This document shows, piece by piece, positions 33,891 to 39,638 of a DNA stretch of 39,638 bases; positions within the stretch are counted from its first letter, which is position 1, and each line of letters starts with the position of its first letter. The DNA is from DATJSJ01 sp035504175 (GTDB taxonomy: Bacteria > Pseudomonadota > Alphaproteobacteria > Acetobacterales > Acetobacteraceae). A program made the translations under genes and the position numbers. Below the pieces are notes generated by a model. It was not told the DNA's origin and searched no databases. It was given only the letters and a program-made list of their open reading frames with translations. The stretch spans positions 1 to 39,638 of the forward strand of contig DATJSJ010000069.1 of NCBI GenBank assembly GCA_035504175.1, read 5' to 3'.

Positions 33891-35452
33891 ACGTCCACGC
33901 TGCGCGCATGCACCGAGCTGTCCACCACCCGGCACCGCCGCTGCTGATCGAGGCGCGCGATCTGCGTCGCCGTTTCGGCGAGACCGTGGCGCTCGCCGCC
34001 TGCTCGCTCGCGATCCGGCCGGGCGAGATTCATGCGCTGGTCGGCGAGAACGGCTCGGGCAAGAGCACGCTGATCAAGATCCTCAACGGCATCGTCGCCG
34101 CCGAGAGCGGTACGCTTGCGCTCGATGGCGCACCGGCGCGTCTCACCTCGCCGCGCGCGGCGCAGCGGGCCGGCATCGCCACCGTGTTCCAGGAAACCCT
34201 GGTGCTCGACGAGATGTCGGTCCGCGACAACATGATCCTCGGGCTCGACGGTCTCGTCCGCCGCCGCGCCGCCCCGGCGCGCGAGGCGGCGATGGTGCGG
34301 GCGGCGCTGGCGGCGCTGGGGCTCGATGTGCTCGACATCGAGCGGCCGGTCGGCACGCTCTCCCTCGCGAGGCGCCAGCTCGTCGGCATCGCGCGCGCGT
34401 TGCTGCGGCCGTGGCGGCTGCTGATCCTCGACGAATCCACCTCCGCCCTCGACATCGCCGATCGGGACCGGCTGTTCGCGGCGCTGCGGCGCTTTCGCGC
34501 CGACGGCCGCTCGATCCTGTTCGTCTCGCACCGCATGGACGAGATCGAGACGCTGGCCGACCAGGCGACCGTGCTGCGCGCCGGAAGCAGCGTCGCCTCG
34601 CTGCCGGCCGGCGCCTTCTCGACCGACATCCTGCTCGAGCTGATGTCCTCGCGCGAGGAGGCGGGCGCCGCCGAGGGCCATGCGCCGCCGCGACCGCGGC
34701 GCAGCCGGGGCCGGAAGCTGCTCAGCCTGTGCGGCTTCGCGCTCAGCGCTGGCAAGCCGCAATTCGACTTCGACCTGCACGCCGGCGAGATCGTCGGCGT
34801 CGCCGGGCTGGAGGGGCACGGGCAGGTGGCGTTCCTGGAATGCATCGCGGGGCTGCGCCCGGCGCCAGCCGGGGCGGTCGCGGTGGAGCAGGCGCCGATC
34901 CGCTCGCACCGGGACGCGCTGCGTCGCGGCGTGACCTTCCTGCCGCGCGATCGCAAGACCGAAGGCATCTTCGCGCCCCTCTCGGTGACCGACAACGTCA
35001 CCGTCTCCTGCCTGCCGCGGCTGGCGCGCTGGGGCGCGCTCGCTCCGTCCTGGCTCACCACCGCCGCACTGGCCATGTGCGAGCGCGCCCGCGTGCGCAT
35101 GACCGGTGCGCACCTGCCGATCGCGGCGCTCAGCGGCGGCAACCAGCAGAAGGCGCTGCTCGCCCGGCTGCTGGCGACCCGGCCGCGCGTGCTGGTGCTG
35201 AACGACCCGATGCGCGGCGTCGATCTCGGTGCCAAGCGCGATCTCTACGACGTGCTGGCCGGCCTCGCGGCGGAGGGGATCGGCATCCTGCTGCTCTCGA
35301 CCGAGCTCGTCGAGCTGTGCGTGCTGTGCGACCGCGTGATGGTGTTCCACGACCACGCCCTCGCGGCAACGCTCGACCGGACGGAGCTCGCCGAGCGGTC
35401 GCTGATCGCCGCGATGTTCGGGCAGCCTGGGCCGGGCGTGGCCGCGGCATGA
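33887..35452 (+). CDS. CUT2-type ABC transporter ATP-binding protein
   Basis: The protein has 521 residues with two ATPase domains. Domain 1 has Walker A GENGSGKST at 53-61, signature LSLARRQLVGIARAL and Walker B LLILDES. Domain 2 has the usual degenerate Walker A region (GLEGHGQVAF), signature LSGGNQQKALLARLL and Walker B VLVLNDP, in which Asn replaces the residue before Asp and Pro follows Asp where Glu is expected. The loss of the catalytic Glu in domain 2 suggests asymmetric ATP hydrolysis. Start and stop both overlap neighbours by 4 bp. Confidence 0.9.
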   Translation: MNVHAARMHRAVHHPAPPLLIEARDLRRRFGETVALAACSLAIRPGEIHALVGENGSGKSTLIKILNGIVAAESGTLALDGAPARLTSPRAAQRAGIATVFQETLVLDEMSVRDNMILGLDGLVRRRAAPAREAAMVRAALAALGLDVLDIERPVGTLSLARRQLVGIARALLRPWRLLILDESTSALDIADRDRLFAALRRFRADGRSILFVSHRMDEIETLADQATVLRAGSSVASLPAGAFSTDILLELMSSREEAGAAEGHAPPRPRRSRGRKLLSLCGFALSAGKPQFDFDLHAGEIVGVAGLEGHGQVAFLECIAGLRPAPAGAVAVEQAPIRSHRDALRRGVTFLPRDRKTEGIFAPLSVTDNVTVSCLPRLARWGALAPSWLTTAALAMCERARVRMTGAHLPIAALSGGNQQKALLARLLATRPRVLVLNDPMRGVDLGAKRDLYDVLAGLAAEGIGILLLSTELVELCVLCDRVMVFHDHALAATLDRTELAERSLIAAMFGQPGPGVAAA

Positions 35453-36414
35453 CCTGGTTGCGCAACCGCCTCTATGCCGGGCCGGTGCTGGTGGCGCTGG
35501 TCGCCTTCGTGATCCTGAACATGCTGGCGAGCCGTGCCTTCATCGATCCCGGCAACTGGAACGGCCTGCTGGTGGGCGCGGCACCTTTCATGATCACCGC
35601 GATGGCGCAGACCGGTCCGATCCTGTCCGGCGACGGTGGCATCGATCTCTCCGTCGGCCCGCTCGCCGGCCTGGTCAACGCGCTGATCGCCGCGGTGCTG
35701 GTGCCGCATGGCTGGGACGACCCGCTCTCCATCATCGCGGCCACGATCGGCGTCGGGCTGGCCTCGGGCCTGCTGAACGGGGTCATGATCGCGGTCGTGC
35801 GCGTGCAGCCGATCATCGCGACGCTCGGCACGTTCCTCGCCTATCAAGGCATGACGCTGGAGATCCTCCCGATGGCCGGCGGCGCCGCGCCTGCCTGGCT
35901 GCGGGGACTCGCGGAGACGCACGGACATGTCCCGGGCATGCTGGGCGTGCTGGCGCTGATCGCGGTCGCCTGGCTGGGGTTGGAGCGGACGGCGTTCCGG
36001 CGAAACCTGGTGGCGGTCGGTGGCGATGCGCGCGCGGCCTACACTTCGGGCGTGAACGTCGCCGGGGTGCGCATCCTCGCCTACCTGATGTCCGGCGTGC
36101 TCGCAGCCCTCGCGGGGCTGGTGTTCACCGCGGCGCTCGGCTCGGGCGATCCGTCGGTCGGGATGCCGTACACGCTCACCTCGATTGCCGCCGTGGCGCT
36201 GGGCGGGGTGACGCTGTCGGGTGGTCGCGGCGGTCTGCTGGGCGCGGCGGCGGCCGGGGCGCTGTTGTTCCTGATCCAGACGCTTTTCACGCTGGCGCAG
36301 GTGTCGATCTTCTACCTGCAGATCTGCTACGGCGTGATCCTGCTGATGGCGCTGGCGCTGAACGCCGCGGGCGAGCGGATACGCCGGCGGCGCATCTTCG
36401 CCCAGCTCGGCTGA
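35449..36414 (+). CDS. Sugar-type ABC transporter permease
   Basis: The protein has 321 residues of the BPD_transp_2 family with about nine helices. Typical blocks are GPILSGDGGIDLSVGPLAGLVNAL near 58-81 and GGDARAAYTSGVNVAGVRILAYLMSG near 187-212. The ATG overlaps the ATPase stop by 4 bp, so the longer Arg-rich upstream reading in this frame is a shadow. It is the last gene of the operon and of the intact island; a terminator-like hairpin lies 7 nt after its stop. Confidence 0.92.
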   Translation: MTWLRNRLYAGPVLVALVAFVILNMLASRAFIDPGNWNGLLVGAAPFMITAMAQTGPILSGDGGIDLSVGPLAGLVNALIAAVLVPHGWDDPLSIIAATIGVGLASGLLNGVMIAVVRVQPIIATLGTFLAYQGMTLEILPMAGGAAPAWLRGLAETHGHVPGMLGVLALIAVAWLGLERTAFRRNLVAVGGDARAAYTSGVNVAGVRILAYLMSGVLAALAGLVFTAALGSGDPSVGMPYTLTSIAAVALGGVTLSGGRGGLLGAAAAGALLFLIQTLFTLAQVSIFYLQICYGVILLMALALNAAGERIRRRRIFAQLG

Positions 36415-36420
36415 GGCGGC

Positions 36421-36441
36421 GCAGCGCCAGCATGGCGCTGC
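36421..36441 (+). terminator. Hairpin at the end of the second transporter operon
   Basis: GCAGCGCCA, loop GCA, TGGCGCTGC: a perfect 9-bp stem beginning 7 nt after the permease stop codon. No T-run follows, so it may stop transcription with Rho help or protect the 3' end. Confidence 0.55.
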
Positions 36442-36500
36442 AGTGACCGCGTTGACGCACCATTGGAACCGCGATTCTCCTGGCCATACTCGCCGCCCGA

Positions 36501-36770
36501 CCGTCGGGCCGGTTGGGCTGGATGCTTGAAGATGTCGCAGAGGTGCAGACCGCCGAAGGCAAGGTCTTCCTCTTCGTTTTTATCGGCCGCACCAGTAAGT
36601 TCGCCCTCGGCGAGCCGAACGCCAAAGCGACGACACGCGCTGCGGCCGATCTTCTGCGCGCTGTGAGCAACGCCGTGCCCTATAAAATCCAAGCGATGCT
36701 GACCGGCAATGGCATCCGCTTCGCAAGTCCAAGGGCCAAGCCCGCACTCCAGCCGAAATCCGCGAAATGA
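36501..36770 (+). pseudogene. Remnant of an IS481-type transposase
   Basis: The frame reads EDVAEVQTAEGKVFLFVFIG, then RTSKFALGEPNAKATTRAAA and AVPYKIQAMLTGNGIRFAS. This is the RNase H-like integrase core of IS481-family transposases (usual form DIAEV.T..GK..LFVAIDRTSKFA...AVPY.IHT.LTDNG). The second catalytic Asp is Gly in LTGNG and the first Asp region is altered. The N-terminal helix-turn-helix and the C-terminal Glu part are missing, and the reading stops at 36770. No terminal inverted repeats are visible. It is an inactive scrap at the right edge of the transporter island. Confidence 0.7.
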
Positions 36771-36962
36771 TCACGCGCAAAGAGGCCGTTCCGGCCCCGC
36801 ACCTCCGAATGCTCCTGCGCCCTCGCCGACCACCGCCTGAAGGCCTTTTGCCTTCCTCCGCCTCGTCGCGCACGACCGCGCGCAAGTCGTGCCGCTGTTT
36901 GCGCGGGCGCGGAATGACGTGCCGACCGACGACTGCCGTGGCTCCGACAACCGCTCCCTGCG

Positions 36963-37391
36963 CTATCCGCCACCGAGGGCTGGCTGCACGCCGATCTGTC
37001 TCAGCAGAGTGGCGAGATCATAGTAGAAGCGCTCGCCAGCCATCAGACCGTCGCGGAACGGTATCACGACCGCAAGCGGAAACCTGACGGGCCGCCCAGT
37101 CGACTCATAATTCAGGAATCGGCCGCGGTGGACGCCCTGATACCAGGTCTGCGCGATCATGAATGCGCCGTCCTCTGACCAGTGGCGATGCTCGCCGTGC
37201 ACTTCGAGATCGAACGCGTCCCACCAGAGGCGGTAATATCGTTCGGCCCCGGCCCGTCCGCGATAGGTCATTTCGAGTGGCAGATCCTCAAACAGGCAAT
37301 CGGGATGGAGCGCCGCCAGCGTCTCCTCCATCTGGTGCGCGTTCTCGGCCGCCAAGTGGCGGTTGACGACTGCTTCAAGCGCCCTGTCCAT
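36963..37391 (-). CDS. SnoaL-like / nuclear transport factor 2 family protein
   Basis: The protein has 142 residues. The pattern of an N-terminal helix (ALEAVVNRHLAAENAHQMEETLAALHPD), a YRGRAGAERYYRLWWDAF helix and alternating strands ending in FPLAVVIPFRDGLMAGERFYYD fits the NTF2-like fold of SnoaL-type proteins. Members are small cytosolic cyclases, isomerases, hydrolases or ligand-binding proteins, so no reaction can be given. The ATG at 37391 has a GAGGG about 10 nt upstream; longer in-frame sequence upstream is Arg-rich and unrelated. It is a lone gene between two remnants. Confidence 0.75.
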   Translation of the reverse strand: MDRALEAVVNRHLAAENAHQMEETLAALHPDCLFEDLPLEMTYRGRAGAERYYRLWWDAFDLEVHGEHRHWSEDGAFMIAQTWYQGVHRGRFLNYESTGRPVRFPLAVVIPFRDGLMAGERFYYDLATLLRQIGVQPALGGG

Positions 37392-37569
37392 ACGTGTGTA
37401 CCCTCGATGACGCCCAAGACGTGACTCGGCATTGCCGGAGGCCTGCCTCCGACGACGGGCAATGTGGCCGGCATTGGAACCTGTCTCAAGCGGTTCCGAT
37501 AGGCGGCTACCGTGCTTCAGGCGCGAGGAACGGCCGTCCCCGGGATTGCACCAGCCCAGCTTCCGCGGT

Positions 37570-37830
37570 CGAAGCGCAGAGCGCGAGGCCCTCAAGGAAG
37601 CCGGCCTGATCGGCGAGATCGCAGATCGCCCGCTCGGCACCGACCGCTACGCCAAGCGGCTGCCGGCCGGGCGAATCGTCGCCTGCAAGGCGCACGTTTT
37701 TCCGGTCATGGTTGAGCATCAGCTCAAATCGTGGCCGGAAAGAGGGCAGCGCAAGGCACCATGTGTGGCTCTCGCCGAGGCGGCAAAATGGTCGCCAGGC
37801 CCGCACTGGCCGAGATGAGTCTCGGGCGTT
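37570..37830 (+). pseudogene. Frameshifted C-terminal half of a NUDIX hydrolase
   Basis: One frame reads AEREALKEAGLIGEIADRPL, then RYAKRLPAGRIVACKAHVFP and ESWPERGQRK-like text. This matches the second half of the Nudix box (RE..EE.G) and the following strands of diphosphoinositol-polyphosphate-type NUDIX hydrolases. Near 37785 the family match moves by one base to a different frame (KMVARPALAEM), so the gene is frameshifted. The N-terminal half, including WVIPKG and the glycine of the Nudix box, is not found upstream. An intact small protein is therefore unlikely. Confidence 0.65.
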
Positions 37831-38293
37831 GCGCATCCGGTTGACGGTCGCTGCCGGGGCGAGGTCGCGCTCTGGCCGACGCGTGTTGGCTGAGGTGGCC
37901 GCAAACGCCCGTCGTGGTGGCCGTTTTCGTTTGGGCGGCGCGGGCCTGATCGCCCACTCCTGGACAACCTTGAAGGCGAGTGCAGAACGCAACCCTTCGC
38001 CGAGACGCCGCAGGAATGGGTTCGATGGCCCGCGCGAACCTGTCGTCAGCGGGCTGGGGCGACGTCGGAGGAACACGAGTGGATCAAGGCGCCGGAGCCC
38101 TGCTGCCGCGCGATATCAAGATGCGCACTGCAGCCACGTGTCCGGAACGGCGATGAGGCTGACGCTCCGCGACATGTGGAGTGCCCACGCGAGCCAACGG
38201 CTGCGTTCGGGCGCCGGCAAGATCGGGATCGATGTTCAACCTGGTCTCGTCGCTCGCCACGGCGCGATCGACCAGGGTTTTCACGGTTCGCCC
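37831..38293. other. Unassigned stretch between NUDIX remnant and msrA
   Basis: About 460 bp without a recognisable gene. A minus-strand frame at 38084-38284 begins MKTLVDRAVASDETRLNIDP and lacks family resemblance; other frames are Arg/Pro-rich. Given the remnants on both sides this is probably further decayed sequence. No RNA gene or terminator with a T-tract is evident. Confidence 0.35.
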
Positions 38294-39028
38294 TCAGGAG
38301 CCTCTCGCCACGTCGACGAGAACAGGCCGGCTTTGAAACATCGCCGGAAACACCTTCTGCAGGGCAGCAATTTTGGGCAGATCAAACATATCAATGTAGC
38401 CGCTGTCCGGATGCCAGGCGAGATAGTTCTGATGATATGCCTCGGCGGGATAAAATCCCGTGTCGCGGCCGACGATCGTCGCGATCGGGCGGTCCCAGAT
38501 CTTCGCGCTGTCGAGCTGGGCGATGTAGGCGGCGGCAATCTTCGCCTGGGCCGGCGTCGTCGCGAAGATCTCCGAGCGGTATTGCGTGCCCGTATCCGGA
38601 TATTGCCGGTTCACCTGCGTGGGATCGGTCGCGACGGAGAAGTATATTCTGAGCAGCTGCCCGTAGGTAATGAGCTGCGGGTCATACGTGATGCGGACGG
38701 ACTCCGCGTGGCCAGTGGTTCCGGTGCCGACCATCTGATAGTGGGCCGTTCCGGCGGCACCGCCATCATAGCCAGAGACGGCTTGCTGGACGCCGCGCAC
38801 GTGCTGGAAAACCCCCTGGATGCCCCAGAAGCAGCCTCCGGCGAGAATAAGGGTCTCGCTCCGCTGAGTGCTGGACGTTTCATCGACCGCCGGCGGCGGA
38901 ACCGCCCGATCCAGCTCGGCAGCGTGGCTCCGGATGAGACTGAGGGAAACCCCACACGTCGCAGCCGCGATCACGATCGCCGCGCCCGACGAGAGGAAGG
39001 TCCATAGGGAATGCCTTGAAGCCGCCAT
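38294..39028 (-). CDS. msrA: Exported peptide-methionine (S)-S-oxide reductase
   Basis: The protein has 244 residues. A membrane or signal segment (about 9-35) precedes a full MsrA domain with the catalytic GGCFWG motif (Cys66), YDGG, HAESVRITYDP and YHQNYL. It reduces methionine-S-sulfoxide in proteins, here probably in the periplasm. Cys66 is the only Cys in the mature domain, so no resolving Cys exists and recycling must use an external thiol. The ATG at 39028 has GAGGAG 9 nt upstream. The remains of msrB lie directly upstream on the same strand, so this was an msrB-msrA operon of which only msrA survives. Confidence 0.92.
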   Translation of the reverse strand: MAASRHSLWTFLSSGAAIVIAAATCGVSLSLIRSHAAELDRAVPPPAVDETSSTQRSETLILAGGCFWGIQGVFQHVRGVQQAVSGYDGGAAGTAHYQMVGTGTTGHAESVRITYDPQLITYGQLLRIYFSVATDPTQVNRQYPDTGTQYRSEIFATTPAQAKIAAAYIAQLDSAKIWDRPIATIVGRDTGFYPAEAYHQNYLAWHPDSGYIDMFDLPKIAALQKVFPAMFQSRPVLVDVARGS

Positions 39029-39062
39029 CGGCTTGTTCTCCTCGATGCCCGCCGCGAAGGCG

Positions 39063-39426
39063 CGAGCGACGCCGTTTCATGCAGTAGCGCAATCCGTTCG
39101 GTTGCGGACCATCCGGAAACACATGACCCAGACGACCGCTGCATCGGCCGCAGAGACTCTCCGTCCGTCACATGCCAGAGCTGCCGTCGCTGCTCTCGGC
39201 CGCCGCATGGGAAAGCGGCAGCCAAAAAACTCGGCCGTCCCGCATGGCTGTGATATTGGTGCGCCACGAATAGAGCGCCAGGCGACGCCCGGCACAGGCG
39301 TGGGTGCCGCGCCGCATCTCGGAATCAGCCGGGCTGGAAAGCGGGCCTCCGTCTCCTGCAGCGTCGCATTGCGTACGCTGCCGGGCCGAGAATGGTCCGC
39401 CACACCGCGCCCGCATGGGTGATCGC
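39063..39426 (-). pseudogene. msrB: Degraded methionine-(R)-sulfoxide reductase (msrB)
   Basis: Three blocks in order match MsrB. From 39426, SAITHAGAVWRTILGPAAYA corresponds to the usual start. From 39347 in another frame, SSPADSEMRRGTHACAGRRL is seen, where the second Cys of the zinc motif CAGC is Arg, followed by a VFWLPL piece. After an in-frame TGA at 39168-39170 the same frame gives LCGRCSGRLGHVFPDG and GLRYCM, the zinc CxxC and catalytic Cys regions. One frameshift, one nonsense codon and loss of a zinc ligand make it inactive. It ends about 35 bp before the msrA start, in the typical msrB-msrA arrangement. Confidence 0.8.
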
Positions 39427-39638
39427 AGAGGCTGCGCCAGGCCCAGACCTGGCCTTCGGCCACCCGGCGGCGAGAGTGAGACCGTCGAGAGCCGCGCATC
39501 CAAAGGGGGTCCGCGGGTCCGCCGCGTCATCATGGGGTAGAGTCCGCCTCGACGGCTGTCCCGTTCCTTTCGCGCCCAAAGGACCCTCGGTTACGGTGTA
39601 ACCCCGGCCGCTTGGCAGCGGTCGATACGATTTGTCCG
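39427..39638. other. Window edge without a gene
   Basis: The last 212 bp show no supportable gene. It may hold the promoter and the lost signal-peptide region of the degraded msrB gene on the minus strand. No repeat or RNA structure was recognised. Confidence 0.3.

Noticed and set aside
38084..38284. A 66-residue minus-strand gene downstream of msrA
   Set aside because: No recognisable domain, and it lies in a stretch flanked by remnants.
1..39638. tRNA, rRNA, riboswitch or CRISPR elements
   Set aside because: Scanning for T-loop-like GGTTCGAATCC patterns, conserved rRNA stretches and regularly spaced repeats gave nothing convincing; a covariance-model search would be decisive.

Overview
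This is a GC-rich chromosomal window, most likely from an alphaproteobacterium of the Rhodospirillales/Acetobacteraceae type. The grounds are the codon usage, an SHP/DHC cytochrome locus of the kind first described in Rhodobacter, FixJ-like, FUSC and CUT2 families, and a cluster of perfect GC palindromes at 6-199 of a sort I recall between genes in acetic-acid-bacterial genomes. The family assignment is inference; no rRNA, tRNA or housekeeping marker is present to fix it.

Region 1 (1-6575) holds a MotB/OmpA-like envelope protein, then a minus-strand operon for an oxygen- or ligand-binding cytochrome system: a cytochrome b561 fused to a dihaem cytochrome c, SHP (DUF1924), and a second dihaem cytochrome c. 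A Rieske/FAD oxidoreductase is divergent from it, and a homocysteine S-methyltransferase family gene follows.

Region 2 (6576-17505) mixes intact genes and wreckage. Intact are a TetR regulator, an AaeAXB-like efflux operon (HlyD, DUF1656, FUSC), a beta-carbonic anhydrase, two tandem single-domain globins, an AraC regulator and an orphan FixJ-like regulator with Asn in place of the phospho-acceptor Asp. Between them lie remnants of an SDR oxidoreductase, a CaiB/BaiF CoA-transferase and CydB. The AraC gene and one globin are flanked by a 42-bp inverted repeat and a 7-bp direct repeat, as in a small mobile cassette.

Region 3 (17506-36414) is compact and intact and looks like a catabolic/uptake island. 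On the minus strand are a LysR regulator, a LeuB-type dehydrogenase, a molybdenum hydroxylase large subunit and an MBL-fold hydrolase. On the plus strand are LeuC/LeuD-type hydro-lyase subunits, a complete RhaSTPQ-type sugar ABC transporter, a beta-lactamase/EstB-family serine hydrolase and a second complete CUT2 ABC transporter. No leuA and no rhamnose catabolic genes are present, so the LeuCDB set may act on another 2- or 3-substituted malate made or used by this pathway. The substrate cannot be read from sequence.

Region 4 (36415-39638) is again partly decayed: an IS481-type transposase scrap, an intact SnoaL/NTF2-like protein, a frameshifted NUDIX remnant, an exported one-cysteine MsrA, and a decayed msrB directly upstream of msrA. 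Gene decay therefore lies on both sides of the intact island.
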